64,000 nucleotides of DNA from an uncultured Litoreibacter sp. (GTDB lineage Bacteria > Pseudomonadota > Alphaproteobacteria > Rhodobacterales > Rhodobacteraceae): positions 868,001-932,000 of the forward strand of contig CANNGL010000001.1 of the NCBI GenBank assembly GCA_947504205.1. Direction: 5' to 3'. Positions 25,118 to 35,178 of the stretch are shown in pieces (the stretch's first letter is position 1; each line of letters opens with the position of its first letter). The notes below the pieces were generated by a model that had not been told where the DNA came from, did not search any database, and was given only the letters and a program-made list of their open reading frames with translations. The position numbers and the translations under genes are program-made.

Positions 25118-25153
25118 AGCTCGATCTCCTTAAGATCAGTTATGGTTTAGTCG

Positions 25154-25177
25154 AGCGTGCCTCGTTGCACGTCTCGA
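25154..25177. other. Inverted repeat between the EF-hand and Rieske genes
   Basis: CGTGC-CTCGTT-GCACG with outer arms TCGAG / CTCGA, interrupted by one bulged T. It lies in the 351-bp gap (25118-25468) between divergent genes, which otherwise holds nothing I can support as a gene or promoter. It could be an operator or a folded 5' leader. The rest of the gap is unremarkable non-coding sequence. Confidence 0.35.
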
Positions 25178-25468
25178 GAAGACAGATGGTGCACCCCATG
25201 CGAAAGGTCATCACCCGTCGACGAATTGGCAAAATTTCTGCTGGCGCTTGCCGATTTCGCATCGCTCACACGGCGAGGGATTGCTGATTTTTCGGCCGAT
25301 TTGCAGTCTGGCAAAAATTATCTCAGCCGCGATCTCGATTTGGGCGAAAATGCACTCAGGCGGCCTGTCGGCGGTCGCAGTGAGAAAAACAATGTCGCAG
25401 TGATACAAGTCATGACGCCTCGCCAGTGCCAAAATTGAGGCAAGGACACACTCAGACAAGGTGCTGCC

Positions 25469-26617
25469 ATGCCCACAGACCTCTCCACCGTGTTGCGCCC
25501 GGTTTCAAAGGCCAATGGGCTTCCCAATGAACACTATGTTGATGACACCGTTTTCGCCGAGGAACGCGACGCAATCCTGTTTGGCACGTGGGCCGGGCTG
25601 GCTGTCGCGGCTGACGTGCCGGAGCCGGGAGATGCCAAACCGATCGAATTTTTGGGGCTGCCGCTGCTTCTGATCCGCGACAAGGACGGCGCTGTACGGG
25701 TTTTCCAGAACACCTGCCGGCATCGCGGCATGATTCTGGTCGACGCGCCTCGCAAGATCGAAGGGGCTATTCGCTGCCCTTATCATTCGTGGTGCTATTC
25801 GACGAAGGGCAAGCTGGTCGCAACGCCACATGTCGGCGGCCCGGGTATGAACACCCATGACGATATGGATCGCGATACGCTTGGTCTCATCGAGATCCGA
25901 AGCCATATCTGGCGCGACGTAATTTTCGTGAACATCTCTGGCACCGAAGCCCCGTTTGAAAACGTTCATGCCGATCTGATCGACAGATGGTCCGAATTTG
26001 ATGGCCCGCTCTATCACGGCGGCGCTGACTCGAAGTTCGAGCTTGCGGTGAATACCAATTACAAGCTCGCGGTCGAAAACTATTGCGAAAGCTATCACCT
26101 GCCTTGGGTGCATCCCGGCTTGAACAGCTATTCCCGGCTAGAAGATCACTACAATATCGAAGAACCCGGCAAGTTCTCGGGCCAAGGCACTTTGGTTTAC
26201 CGTCAGCTGAAGGGCGATGACGGACAGGTCTTTCCGGACTTTCCGAACTTGCGTGATTTCTGGGATGAAGGCGCCGAATACATCTCGGCCTATCCCAATG
26301 TTCTGCTCGGCGCGCAGCGGGATCACGCCTTCGCCATCGTGTTGGAGCCGAAATCAACGCAGGAGACGGTCGAGCACATTCATCTCTACTATGCCCAACC
26401 CGAGGTCGACGCCGCGATGCGCGCCAAGAACACCGAACAGTGGAAACAGGTTTTCGAGGAAGACATCTTCGTCGTTGAAGGTATGCAGCGTGGCCGTCAT
26501 GGACCGGGCTTCGACGGGGGGCGTTTCTCGCCTGCGATGGATGGACCGACCCACTGCTTTCACGCATGGGTGGCAGAGCGGGTGGTGAAACATCGCCAGC
26601 AACTGGCGGCTGAGTGA
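25469..26617 (+). CDS. Rieske-type aromatic ring-hydroxylating oxygenase, alpha subunit family
   Basis: 382 residues. The Rieske [2Fe-2S] site is C83-x-H85 and C103-x2-H106 (CRHRGMIL ... CPYHSW). The C-terminal mononuclear iron region has ENYCESYHLPWVHPGL, with the two expected His ligands. Substrate is unknown; proteins of this kind include demethylases and choline/glycine betaine-type monooxygenases. No ferredoxin reductase gene is beside it. A small gene of unknown role overlaps its stop. Confidence 0.88.
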   Translation: MPTDLSTVLRPVSKANGLPNEHYVDDTVFAEERDAILFGTWAGLAVAADVPEPGDAKPIEFLGLPLLLIRDKDGAVRVFQNTCRHRGMILVDAPRKIEGAIRCPYHSWCYSTKGKLVATPHVGGPGMNTHDDMDRDTLGLIEIRSHIWRDVIFVNISGTEAPFENVHADLIDRWSEFDGPLYHGGADSKFELAVNTNYKLAVENYCESYHLPWVHPGLNSYSRLEDHYNIEEPGKFSGQGTLVYRQLKGDDGQVFPDFPNLRDFWDEGAEYISAYPNVLLGAQRDHAFAIVLEPKSTQETVEHIHLYYAQPEVDAAMRAKNTEQWKQVFEEDIFVVEGMQRGRHGPGFDGGRFSPAMDGPTHCFHAWVAERVVKHRQQLAAE

Positions 26618-26823
26618 AAGACCTCGATGCGCGTTTGCTGGCCGCCCATGCCGCCGGGGACACCCCCGCCCTGATTTCGCTATATGTCGAAGCGAGCGAA
26701 ACGGCAGTAGAGCCGACTGCAAAGGCCTTCTATCTCACCCATGCCTATGTCTTCGCGCTGGAAGCCGGAGATCCTGCCGCGCACGATCTGAAAACCAAGT
26801 TGAGCGAAATGGGCCGCCTTTAG
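26614..26823 (+). CDS. Small protein of unknown function downstream of the Rieske oxygenase
   Basis: 69 residues from a GTG that overlaps the upstream stop (GTGA), which suggests translational coupling. Sequence is helical and Ala/Leu-rich (LDARLLAAHAAGDTPALISLYVEASE, then AFYLTHAYVFALEAGD) with the look of a single tetratricopeptide-like helical pair. I recognise no named family. The tight coupling implies it acts with the oxygenase. Confidence 0.65.
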   Translation: MKDLDARLLAAHAAGDTPALISLYVEASETAVEPTAKAFYLTHAYVFALEAGDPAAHDLKTKLSEMGRL

Positions 26824-27191
26824 GACGCCTGCGTCTCTAACAATCGTGTCACAAGGGCCTGAACCTTGCCCGGATGCGCAGGCTTGGCCACACGCTCGAT
26901 GTGATTATATTTGTCCGGCAGCATGTCACCGCTGCCATACCCGGTGAGAAACGCATAAGGCACGCCCTTTGCAGTGAGTTCAGCGGCGACAGGCTCGCTC
27001 GTTTGATCATTGCCCAGATTGATATCGAGGATGGCGACGTCCGGTGGCTCGACCGCAATCTGAGCCAAGGCCTGCTCGGCAGAGCTGAACGGTCCCAGAA
27101 CCGTGTACCCTTGCTGCTCGACATATTCGGCCACCTCGATCGCCAGGAGCAATTGATCGTCAAGAAACAGGATTGACTGTGATGTCGTCAT
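26820..27191 (-). CDS. Single-domain response regulator
   Basis: 123 residues consisting of a receiver domain only: ILFLDDQLLLAIEVAEYVE with the acidic pair, phosphoacceptor Asp in DVAILDINLGNDQTS, and the conserved Lys in RVAKPAHPG. No output domain. It overlaps by 4 bp the end of the HWE kinase gene upstream, so they form a two-gene operon; it is likely the phosphorylation target of that kinase. REC-only partners of HWE kinases often work through a further protein. Confidence 0.9.
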   Translation of the reverse strand: MTTSQSILFLDDQLLLAIEVAEYVEQQGYTVLGPFSSAEQALAQIAVEPPDVAILDINLGNDQTSEPVAAELTAKGVPYAFLTGYGSGDMLPDKYNHIERVAKPAHPGKVQALVTRLLETQAS

Positions 27192-28225
27192 GATAGGTTC
27201 TCCTGTATTTGCGGATAGCGCAGCCGGAACACCGCACCCTCTCCTTCATTTTCGTATGACACCTGCCCGTCGAACTCCGGCGCCAGAACCCGGCGCAGAA
27301 GCAGGCTGCCAAAGCCCGAGCTCGAAAACTCTGCTGGCCCCGTTGGGCCCCCCGTCTCAGTCCACACGACACTGATCTGAGCGTCCTCACACGCGGTCTC
27401 GATCTGAACACAACCCTGCGGGACGCTGAGCGCGCCGTGTTTCAACGCGTTTGTCGCAAGCTCGTGCAGCGCCAAAGAGAATGTGAGCACGCGATGTTCT
27501 GGTATGATCGGATCGTACCTCCCGGAAAGCTGTAATCGCGTGTCATCTCCCAGCAACCCTTTGAACGTGTCTTTCGCCAGCGTGGACAGCGGCACCTCCC
27601 GCCAATCGTTATGCCTTAAAATGTCGTGGGATTTGGCCAGCGCCTCAATCCGGGCATCGAGGGCATCTGCATAAGTATCAAAGTCGGAATGCCCGCGCCG
27701 CGACAGCTTCACAACGGCCAGCACCGTCGCGAGCGTGTTCTTCACGCGGTGACGCAGTTCCAGCGTCAACATCTCGTTGCGCAGTTCGGCTTCCTTGCGA
27801 CTGGTGATATCCTGAACCGTACCGATCAGGCGAACCGGAACCCCATCCTTGAAGCTGCAATCCGCTTCCGCCTTCACCCAGAGAGTTTTGTCGCTGCCAC
27901 GCGGCTGCAGACGGTATTCCATATTCATATGACCCGACCCGTTCGGATCAAGCACCGCTTCCGTCGCTTCGTTGTGAAGGGCGCGGTCGTCGGGATGCAC
28001 CTGTGCGATGACGGTCTCGTAGGTGATGTTTTCGCCAGCCGGGACATTCCACATGGCGCGCACCCTTTCATCCCAAAACGCGCGACCGGTGGCGGGCTCG
28101 AACTCGAAGACCCCGATCATGGCTGCATCGAGTGCAGCCGCGACACGGCGCAAGTTATCGTCTTCGATTTCCAAAATTTCCGGCACGGAAAGGCGTGACT
28201 TGGGCGACATCAATAGGTTTCTCAA
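27188..28225 (-). CDS. PAS-domain HWE-family histidine kinase
   Basis: 345 residues, soluble. A PAS domain with PAC segment (about 25-150, ending VPVRLIGTVQDITSRKEAE), the H-box LRHRVKNTLATVLAVV (HWE/HisKA_2 type) and an ATPase domain with HELATNALKHGALS and SGFGSLLLRRVL. An ATG six codons later (28210) is an alternative start. HWE kinases are common in alphaproteobacteria and include light and stress sensors; this PAS domain lacks the photoactive Cys motif GxNCRFLQ of LOV domains, so it is not a LOV protein. Confidence 0.9.
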   Translation of the reverse strand: MRNLLMSPKSRLSVPEILEIEDDNLRRVAAALDAAMIGVFEFEPATGRAFWDERVRAMWNVPAGENITYETVIAQVHPDDRALHNEATEAVLDPNGSGHMNMEYRLQPRGSDKTLWVKAEADCSFKDGVPVRLIGTVQDITSRKEAELRNEMLTLELRHRVKNTLATVLAVVKLSRRGHSDFDTYADALDARIEALAKSHDILRHNDWREVPLSTLAKDTFKGLLGDDTRLQLSGRYDPIIPEHRVLTFSLALHELATNALKHGALSVPQGCVQIETACEDAQISVVWTETGGPTGPAEFSSSGFGSLLLRRVLAPEFDGQVSYENEGEGAVFRLRYPQIQENLS

Positions 28226-28325
28226 AATACTGTTTCACAATGCTAAGCTGACGATACTCTTAATCAAGACAAAAGCCACCCAGACCCCGGAAGGCTCGGC
28301 AGGACTGCACAAATCTATCGCTTGG

Positions 28326-28354
28326 AAAGAAAAAAGGGTGGCACAAGGCCACCC
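28326..28354 (-). terminator. Rho-independent terminator of the nrdJ operon
   Basis: On the minus strand a perfect stem GGGTGGC / GCCACCC (28336-28354) with a 5-nt loop is followed by TTTTTTCTT. It lies just after the small gene that follows nrdJ and before the HWE kinase gene, so it separates the two operons. Confidence 0.85.
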
Positions 28355-28450
28355 CTAGTTTAGCTGATCAGGCTCATCGTTAGTACCGCCCGGTATTCTG
28401 CCTGCGGCCTGATCCGCGTCAGGGGCGAACGCATCCGCCCCAGGACCTCT

Positions 28451-28828
28451 TCAATTCACTGGTGCAACGACGCTCTCACGCAGAAGCACAATTATTCCCT
28501 CATTCGTCACCGCACCGCCCTGTTTGAGCTCGTCGATCACGTGTATTTCGTCGAATTCCTCGCCGCTATCGGCGTAGAAGAAGAACCTTTTCTGGCCCTC
28601 CCGAAACTCTTCCAACATCTCAGCCGGCAGGGGCACTTCCCCGATATGGCTGTACTTCCTCATCGTCCTTTCGGGCCTGAGCATGGCCCCGGCGCGCACA
28701 GATTTGCCCGCGCCGGACACCACGCGCCCCATAACAAGCTCCAGAACCTCGTTGTGGTCGCTGGACGCAACGAGGGCTGCATGTGTCCCCGTCGCGCGCC
28801 GTAAGTTATGGAGCTCAGCTACACCCAC
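28451..28828 (-). CDS. Conserved-looking protein of unknown function downstream of nrdJ
   Basis: 125 residues from a GTG that overlaps the last 14 bp of nrdJ; an internal start at the [15 protein letters not shown] segment is also possible. No signal peptide or membrane helix. Composition and codon pattern look coding (charged, with [27 protein letters not shown]). I recognise no named family. Its tight link to nrdJ suggests co-expression with the ribonucleotide reductase. A terminator follows at 28326. Confidence 0.55.
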   Translation of the reverse strand: MGVAELHNLRRATGTHAALVASSDHNEVLELVMGRVVSGAGKSVRAGAMLRPERTMRKYSHIGEVPLPAEMLEEFREGQKRFFFYADSGEEFDEIHVIDELKQGGAVTNEGIIVLLRESVVAPVN

Positions 28829-31800
28829 TCGTACCCCCGCAGGTGTTGCACTTCATGCAGGTGCCGTTGCGCACCAATGTGTAGTTGCCGCATTCGCCAC
28901 AAGGATCACCCTCGTAGCCTTGCATCTTGGCCTTGTCGCGCGCCGACATCTCGACCTTGCCGACGCTGAGCGCTGTGGTTGCTGCAGCCTGTGCTTCTGG
29001 CACGAGTGTTTGCAGAGCAACGACCGGATCGGCGGATGTGTCAAAGGCCACGGCCCCTGCTGCCAGACCACCTTGCAACACCTGCAGCTCTTGCGGAACG
29101 CGCTTGCGCAGATATCCGGTCGAGCTGATTTGTTTCAGCACTTCCAAAGACTTGGAGGCCGCAGTTTCCGAAATATCATCGACATTACCAAGGCCATCTG
29201 CCTCGCCACCGCCAAGATCATCGAAGGCCGCGCCTTCCGGTTTCACATGGGCCAGGTCGGTGCGATCAAGATAGGACACGGCCAATTCGCGGAAGATATA
29301 GTCGAGGATTGACGTCGCATTCTTGATGCTGTCGTTGCCCTGAACCATGCCGGCCGGCTCGAACTTGGTGAAGGTGAACGCGTCCACGAACTCCTCAAGT
29401 GGCACACCGTATTGAAGGCCAACTGAGACTGCGATGGCAAAGTTGTTCATCATCGCCCGGAAGCCAGCGCCTTCCTTGTGCATGTCGATGAAAATCTCGC
29501 CCAAGTTGCCGTCTTCGTATTCACCGGTGCGCAAGTAGACCTTGTGACCGCCGACGATGGCCTTTTGAGTGTAGCCTTTGCGGCGCTCGGGCATCTTCTC
29601 GCGATGCGATTTGACGATCTCCTTGACGACCACCTTCTCGATGATCTTTTCCGCCAGTACCTGGGCTTTTTCCATCGTGTTGCCGCTCTCAAGCACTTCG
29701 GCTGCGTCGTCGTCATCTTCGACCAGTGCCGCCGCCAGTGGCTGAGACAGTTTCGAGCCGTCGCGATAAAGTGCGTTGGCCTTCACCCCGAGGGACCAGG
29801 ACAATTCGTAAGCCTTCTGGCAATCTTCGATGGTTGCATCATTGGGCATGTTGATCGTCTTGGAGATCGCACCGGAGATGAAGCTTTGCGCTGCTGCCAT
29901 CATGTAGATGTGGCTGTCGACCGACAGGAAGCGCTTGCCCTTCTTGCCGCATGGGTTGGCACAGTCAAAGACGCTGTAATGCTCTTCCTTGAGGAACGGT
30001 GCGCCTTCCAGCGTCATTGTTCCGCAGACATGGTCATTGGCCGCGTCGATCTGGTCTTTCTTGAAGCCCAGATGCTTGAGCATGTCGAAGGTTGGATCGT
30101 TCAGTTTCGCCGCCGGGATGCCCAGCGTGCCGGTGCAGAATTCTTCGCCCAATGTCCATTGATTGAAGACAAAGCGAATATCGAAGGCTGATGGCAATGC
30201 CGCCTCGACTTTCGCCAGTTCCGCCTCGCCGAACCCGTGCCCGATCAGGGATGTGTGATTGATCCCCGGCGCGTTGCCCAGCGTCGCATGGCCGACAGCA
30301 TAGGAGACGATTTCTTCCACCTGGGAGGATGTGTAGCCCAACGTCTCCAGTGCCGCCGGGACGGAGCGGTTGATGATCTTGAAATAACCGCCCCCTGCCA
30401 GCTTTTTGAACTTCACGAGCGCGAAATCTGGTTCGATCCCGGTCGTGTCGCAGTCCATCACCAGACCGATCGTGCCTGTTGGCGCGATAACGGTCGCTTG
30501 TGCGTTGCGGTAGCCGTGCTTTTCGCCCAGCTCCAAGGCTTCATCCCAAGCAGCCTTCGACAGGCTGACCAGGTTTTGATCGGGGCAGGATGCGTGATCC
30601 AGCGCCAGAGGTTTCACGTCGAGGCCTTCATAGCCCTCGTCGTTGCCATAGGCCGCGTTGCGGTGATTGCGGATCACCCGCAGCATATGGTTTGCGTTCT
30701 TTTCATAGCCGGGGAAAGGCCCAAGCTCTTTGGCAATCTCGGCGGATGTGGCGTAGGAGACGCCAGTCATCAGCGCGGTCAAAGCACCGCCCATGGCGCG
30801 GCCTTCGGCGCTGTCATAGCCGTAGCCCATATTCATCAGCAGACCGCCGATATTAGCGTAGCCCAGACCCAAGGTGCGGAAGTCATAGGAGCGCTGTGCA
30901 ATCGCCGGTGACGGGAATTGCGCCATCATGACGGAGATTTCGAGCGTCAGCGTCCAGAGTTTCGTGGCGTGCATGTACAGTTCGGCGTCGAACAAACCGT
31001 TCTTGTAGAATGTCAGCAGGTTCATCGAGGCTAGATTGCAGGCCGTATCATCGAGGAACATGTATTCCGAGCACGGGTTGGAGCCGCGGATTTGCCCATC
31101 TTCGGGGCATGTGTGCCACGCGTTGACCGTGTCGTGGTACTGGATGCCGGGATCGGCGCAGGCCCAGGCGGCGTGACCCACCTGCTCCCACAGATCGCGC
31201 GCCTTGACGGTTTTATGCGTCTTGCCCGTGGTGCGTGAGATCAAATCCCAATCTGCATCGGCTTCAACTGCCTTAAGGAAGGCATCCGTGACACGGATCG
31301 AGTTGTTCGAGTTTTGGCCTGAGACAGAGTTATAGGCTTCGCTGTCCCAGTCTGTGTCATAGGTCGGGAACTCGATGCTGTCGTATCCCTGACGTGCATA
31401 GTCCAACACGCGTTTGACATAAGTCTCTGGGATGGCGACCTTTTTCGCCGCCCGGATGGCATCTTTGAGTTTCGGGTTGGACTTGGGGTCCACCGCATCT
31501 TCTTCTTTACCGTCCCAGGCTTTGATTGCTGCGAAGATATCGTTGAGATGCGCCTCGTGCATCTTTGAGCCCGCGACGATGGACGCCACTTTCTGCTCTT
31601 CCAACACCTTCCAATTGATGAACTCTTCGATATCGGGGTGATCCGCATCGACGATGACCATCTTGGCTGCTCGACGGGTTGTCCCGCCTGATTTGATCGC
31701 TCCCGCTGCGCGGTCGCCGATCTTGAGGAAGCCCATAAGGCCGGAGGACTTGCCGCCACCCGAAAGAGGTTCCCCATCTGCGCGAAGTGAGCTGAAGTTC

Positions 31801-32498
31801 GTGCCTGTACCAGACCCGTACTTGAACAGCCGTGCTTCGCGCACCCACAGGTCCATGATCCCACCATCATTCACCAGATCATCGCTGACCGACTGAATGA
31901 AGCAGGCATGAGGCTGCGGATGCTCATATGACGAAGATGACTTCGTCAGTTTTCCTGTTTTGTAATCAACATAGTGGTGGCCCTGCGCCGGACCGTCGAT
32001 GCCATAGGCCCAGTGCAGGCCCGTGTTAAACCATTGCGGAGAGTTCGGAGCGGCCATCTGTTTGGCCAGCATCACGCGCATCTCGTCGTAATAAGCTTGA
32101 GCGTCAGCTTCGGTGGAGAAATAGCCACCTTTCCAGCCCCAATAGCACCACGCACCCGCCAAACGGTCAAACACCTGTTTGGAGGAGGTTTCGCCGCCAA
32201 AGCGCTGATCTTCCGGTAATTTCTTCAGCGCAGCTTCGTCAGGGACGGAGCGCCACAGAAATTCAGGAACACCTTTTTCCTTAACTGTCTTCAGACGCGC
32301 GGGAACGCCTGCCTTGCGGAAATACTTCTGAGCGATGACGTCCGATGCGACCTGGCTCCAACTTGCAGGAACCTCCACTTCATCCAGCTTGAACACGATT
32401 GTGCCATCAGGATTCCGAATTTCAGAAACGGTTTTGGTAAACTCAAGTGCAGCGTAGGCGTCCTGTCCCGCCTCGGTCAGTTTACGGTCGATTTTCAT
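28815..32498 (-). CDS. nrdJ: Adenosylcobalamin-dependent (class II) ribonucleotide reductase
   Basis: 1227 residues, normal for the long proteobacterial NrdJ. It reduces ribonucleotides to deoxyribonucleotides using vitamin B12. Visible blocks are the substrate-site [20 protein letters not shown] with the active cysteine, [22 protein letters not shown], and the C-terminal Cys-rich tail [20 protein letters not shown]. The start has GAGGG upstream. The 620-bp region before it (32499-33119) holds no gene. There is no visible cobalamin riboswitch. The presence of NrdJ means the cell depends on B12 synthesis or uptake. Confidence 0.96.
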   Translation of the reverse strand: MKIDRKLTEAGQDAYAALEFTKTVSEIRNPDGTIVFKLDEVEVPASWSQVASDVIAQKYFRKAGVPARLKTVKEKGVPEFLWRSVPDEAALKKLPEDQRFGGETSSKQVFDRLAGAWCYWGWKGGYFSTEADAQAYYDEMRVMLAKQMAAPNSPQWFNTGLHWAYGIDGPAQGHHYVDYKTGKLTKSSSSYEHPQPHACFIQSVSDDLVNDGGIMDLWVREARLFKYGSGTGTNFSSLRADGEPLSGGGKSSGLMGFLKIGDRAAGAIKSGGTTRRAAKMVIVDADHPDIEEFINWKVLEEQKVASIVAGSKMHEAHLNDIFAAIKAWDGKEEDAVDPKSNPKLKDAIRAAKKVAIPETYVKRVLDYARQGYDSIEFPTYDTDWDSEAYNSVSGQNSNNSIRVTDAFLKAVEADADWDLISRTTGKTHKTVKARDLWEQVGHAAWACADPGIQYHDTVNAWHTCPEDGQIRGSNPCSEYMFLDDTACNLASMNLLTFYKNGLFDAELYMHATKLWTLTLEISVMMAQFPSPAIAQRSYDFRTLGLGYANIGGLLMNMGYGYDSAEGRAMGGALTALMTGVSYATSAEIAKELGPFPGYEKNANHMLRVIRNHRNAAYGNDEGYEGLDVKPLALDHASCPDQNLVSLSKAAWDEALELGEKHGYRNAQATVIAPTGTIGLVMDCDTTGIEPDFALVKFKKLAGGGYFKIINRSVPAALETLGYTSSQVEEIVSYAVGHATLGNAPGINHTSLIGHGFGEAELAKVEAALPSAFDIRFVFNQWTLGEEFCTGTLGIPAAKLNDPTFDMLKHLGFKKDQIDAANDHVCGTMTLEGAPFLKEEHYSVFDCANPCGKKGKRFLSVDSHIYMMAAAQSFISGAISKTINMPNDATIEDCQKAYELSWSLGVKANALYRDGSKLSQPLAAALVEDDDDAAEVLESGNTMEKAQVLAEKIIEKVVVKEIVKSHREKMPERRKGYTQKAIVGGHKVYLRTGEYEDGNLGEIFIDMHKEGAGFRAMMNNFAIAVSVGLQYGVPLEEFVDAFTFTKFEPAGMVQGNDSIKNATSILDYIFRELAVSYLDRTDLAHVKPEGAAFDDLGGGEADGLGNVDDISETAASKSLEVLKQISSTGYLRKRVPQELQVLQGGLAAGAVAFDTSADPVVALQTLVPEAQAAATTALSVGKVEMSARDKAKMQGYEGDPCGECGNYTLVRNGTCMKCNTCGGTSGCS

Positions 32499-33119
32499 CT
32501 ATCATCCCTCTGCGCGCCCGCTGGCGCTGATTAATATGAAGGCCTGCCTCCGCGGGCCGTTATTGTTCTTAAGACAAGAGTTCCGGTTGCTGCCCAGCAC
32601 GAGCCGCATCGACGTTTTAAAACGCTCACGTAATTCGGTAAGCCCCTGTCCCTATGCCGGGTTACACTAAATGTTGTTGTGTTTGCTCCGGCCAGCACAA
32701 GTTGACGTATGTGCCCCTAGCCGGTCAACGGGAATTTGTAAGAAATTTGTAAAATTTTCACTTGCATTTTTGTCAGGGGAAATTCTGACCGCCAGCAACC
32801 TGCGACGGATCCGAGAATGGCGCCTTTCGGTCAGAAATTTTCTAACCAACTTACAGGCAGTTAGTGAACAACGCTCCGAAACGGGTTCAAGCGAGTCTCA
32901 GAATCATGTGTTCATCGGGATCGTTTTCGAAATGCGCAGGCTTACACCATATATGTGGGGTTTAGGTCGCACATACCACGATATCTGGCATCGTTTAAGT
33001 AGATGTTAAGCTTTGCTGGATGTGACGCGCCCGAATGGTACCGCGGTCCTGTGGATAAGTCGCGATGAGATTCGAATCTCAGATCGTTGGTCATCTCTAC
33101 ATTTGGAGAGTTTATCGGA
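32499..33119. other. Long non-coding region between nrdJ and tRNA-Pro
   Basis: 621 bp without a supportable gene. It contains several symmetrical elements: the 12-bp palindrome CGTTTTAAAACG (32613-32624), GCACA-N10-TGTGC (32695-32714), a CtrA-like TTAA-N7-TTAA (32995-33009), a consensus DnaA box TGTGGATAA (33050-33058) and a perfect 16-bp palindrome TGAGATTCGAATCTCA (33066-33081). A degenerate NrdR-like box may occur at 32664-32679, but I am not convinced by it. The region is probably the regulatory zone of nrdJ plus the tRNA 3' trailer. Confidence 0.5.
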
Positions 33120-33196
33120 TGGTCGGGGCGAGAAGATTCGAACTTCCGACCCCCTGTACCCAAAACAGGTGCGCTACCAGGCTGCGCCACGCCCCG
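33120..33196 (-). tRNA. tRNA-Pro (anticodon TGG)
   Basis: 77 nt including an encoded CCA. Acceptor stem CGGGGCG / CGCCCCG, anticodon loop TTTGGGT with TGG, and T-arm with GTTCGAAT are all present. The 7-bp acceptor pairs perfectly. Confidence 0.97.
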
Positions 33197-33255
33197 TCCA
33201 TCCGTGTTGCGTCTCTACCTATCTCTGGATGATTTGAAAAGAGATAAATCGCGTT

Positions 33256-33744
33256 TTACGCATCGTCACAGGCCCAAACTGCAATCGCCTGATCAATTGC
33301 CGGATGTCGCAACTGATCGCCGGCTTTCAAACCAAGCTTTTTGGACAAACCACCATTGATCTCGAGTACAGCAATGCGCCCCTCCCCACCAGAAATCGGC
33401 GTCTCATCAAGCGGGACGGCGGAGTGATGTATGTGACCGATGCTGCCATCGGGATTAACAAACAGCATATCCAGAGGGATCAGTGTATTGCGCATCCAGA
33501 ACGATAGTGGTCCCGGTTTGTCATAGACAAAGAGCATTCCATCGCTGCGCGGGAGGCTGTCGCGGTTCATCAAACCCACCGCACGTTCCTGCGGATCATC
33601 TGCAATCTCGACACTGAAGTCAGCCTGGCCAAACTCGCCACGCAAAGACACACGGTCCGGCGCACAAGACGCTAAAGCCGCCCCAGTCAGGGCGGCCCAG
33701 AGAATAATCGATGTCACGATTGGCTTAGTCGTCGTGTACCGCAT
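33256..33744 (-). CDS. DUF192 family exported protein
   Basis: About 162 residues from the ATG at 33744, with a signal peptide ([19 protein letters not shown]). The body has the DUF192 motif [20 protein letters not shown] and [15 protein letters not shown]. Members are small periplasmic or secreted proteins of unknown function. The start lies inside the last codons of the upstream double cold-shock gene, so the two are coupled. A longer frame begins at 33795 but adds a basic stretch that does not fit the family. Confidence 0.88.
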   Translation of the reverse strand: MRYTTTKPIVTSIILWAALTGAALASCAPDRVSLRGEFGQADFSVEIADDPQERAVGLMNRDSLPRSDGMLFVYDKPGPLSFWMRNTLIPLDMLFVNPDGSIGHIHHSAVPLDETPISGGEGRIAVLEINGGLSKKLGLKAGDQLRHPAIDQAIAVWACDDA

Positions 33745-34297
33745 TGTCCCAGGAATGTATCTCCGCGGCCATCTTGCCGCGCTCACCATCAACAACTTTT
33801 ACGGCGATCGCCTCGCCCGTTTGTAGATCGGCCAAGCCGAACCGGCGCAGCACTTCGATATGCAGGAACACGTCTTCAGAGCTTCCGAACTCGTTTGCGA
33901 ATCCAAACCCCTTGGCCTTGTCGAACCACTTGACACGCGCTGCGCTCATTGTCGCGGTCTCGGCGGCTTCGACATCTATTCCATAGAGCGACTTCGCTTC
34001 TGCATCTTCAGGAGGGGAAAGGCTGAGAATTTCGACGGCCTGCAAGCCACGCTCGGTGCGCTGAACACGCAGCTCGATCCCGCTGCTATCCGCAACGGAC
34101 CCTTGGCCAAAATTCCTCAAAACGTTCGCATGCAAAAGAATATCGGGGCCACCGCTGTCGGAAACAACGAACCCAAAGCCTTTACCGGCATCGAACCACT
34201 TCACGTGGCCGACCACATATTCTGTTGTGTCAGCCACTTCCAAATTTTCCGTCATCCAAGCTGCGTTGAATTTTTCAACGCCTCCAAGCCTGCCCAT
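33725..34297 (-). CDS. Protein with two cold-shock domains
   Basis: 190 residues with two cold-shock domains: GHVKWFDAGKGFGFV at about 29-43 and ARVKWFDKAKGFGFA at about 119-133, joined by a linker. Each carries the RNP1 (KGFGF) signature of single-stranded nucleic acid binding, and the first has lost the aromatic of RNP2 (DILLHAN instead of DVFVH). The true start may be the ATG at 34255 (MTENLEVAD). Double-CSD proteins are common in alphaproteobacteria and probably act as RNA chaperones. Confidence 0.9.
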   Translation of the reverse strand: MGRLGGVEKFNAAWMTENLEVADTTEYVVGHVKWFDAGKGFGFVVSDSGGPDILLHANVLRNFGQGSVADSSGIELRVQRTERGLQAVEILSLSPPEDAEAKSLYGIDVEAAETATMSAARVKWFDKAKGFGFANEFGSSEDVFLHIEVLRRFGLADLQTGEAIAVKVVDGERGKMAAEIHSWDNAVHDD

Positions 34298-34399
34298 GAA
34301 GTCTTCCCAACATACTTTTCATTGGGTTACACTTTCCCATGGATTTATTGTAAAAAATAGGTAAGGCATTCCTGCCCTTGGCGGAATCCTGCCAAAAAC

Positions 34400-35005
34400 C
34401 TACGGATTCAGTCTCTCAATCTCCCAGTCTGTTGCGCCTTCGCCGCGGGTCCAGCGAAAACGGTCGTGTAGTCTGAAGTCTCCATCCGCCCAGAACTCAA
34501 TCTCGACAGGGTGAATACGAAACCCGCCCCAGAATGGCGGACGTTCAGGATCTGTGCCTTTTTGTGCGGTTATCTTGGCCACTTTTGCCATCAAACTTGC
34601 GCGTGATTTCAAGGGTCGGGATTGATCCGAAGCCCATGCACCAAGCCTGCTTTTGAGCGATCTTGATTTGTAGTAGTCGTCCGCTTGAGGCCCCTCCTCA
34701 CGGGTGACTGTACCACGAACGCGAATTTGCCGCCGAAGCGACTTCCAGTGCATCACAAAGGCGGCCTTGCCACTTGCATCCAGTTCGGACGCCTTCACAC
34801 CCTCGTAGTTTGTATAGAAAACGAAGGCGTCGTCCTCGACATCCTTGAGCAGAACCATACGCACATTCGGCATACCGGACGCGTCAACGCTCGCCAAAGC
34901 GATTGCGTTGGGGTCATTGGGTTCGGCCACGTCTGCTTCGGCCATCCAGGAGCGGATGATTGCAAACGGGTCGTCGCCCGCGAATTTTCCGGTTCTGTCG
35001 CTCAT
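34400..35005 (-). CDS. pdxH: Pyridoxamine 5'-phosphate oxidase
   Basis: 201 residues, normal length. FMN-dependent enzyme that makes pyridoxal 5'-phosphate. Motifs are [37 protein letters not shown] at the N-terminal half, [11 protein letters not shown], and the C-terminal [23 protein letters not shown]. It is monocistronic and divergent from fabI. It supplies cofactor for aminotransferases such as the one at 37222. Confidence 0.96.
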   Translation of the reverse strand: MSDRTGKFAGDDPFAIIRSWMAEADVAEPNDPNAIALASVDASGMPNVRMVLLKDVEDDAFVFYTNYEGVKASELDASGKAAFVMHWKSLRRQIRVRGTVTREEGPQADDYYKSRSLKSRLGAWASDQSRPLKSRASLMAKVAKITAQKGTDPERPPFWGGFRIHPVEIEFWADGDFRLHDRFRWTRGEGATDWEIERLNP

Positions 35006-35178
35006 TTTCCCACCTGATCGGCTCGTCCCAGCCGGAGGCCCGCGTTAGAGACACGAATATCTTTTGACAAGTCTTGACGTAACGTTATACCGCGTCTCTT
35101 CGCATTTGTCCCGATGCTTGAAGCGCTCTGAGGTTTCGCCTAAACCCGTCTGAAACAATCGTGGGTTTGAGGGACGCA

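Noticed and set aside
32569-32592. LexA-type GTTC repeat near 32570
   Set aside because: GTTC arms are separated by 11 bp rather than the 7 bp of the alphaproteobacterial SOS box.
32671-33009. Plus-strand frame in the nrdJ upstream region
   Set aside because: No ribosome site or family pattern; it crosses palindromes and A/T-rich parts.
32499-33119. Cobalamin riboswitch in front of nrdJ
   Set aside because: No B12-box-like sequence or matching stem order was found; a B12-dependent enzyme would not normally be repressed by B12.
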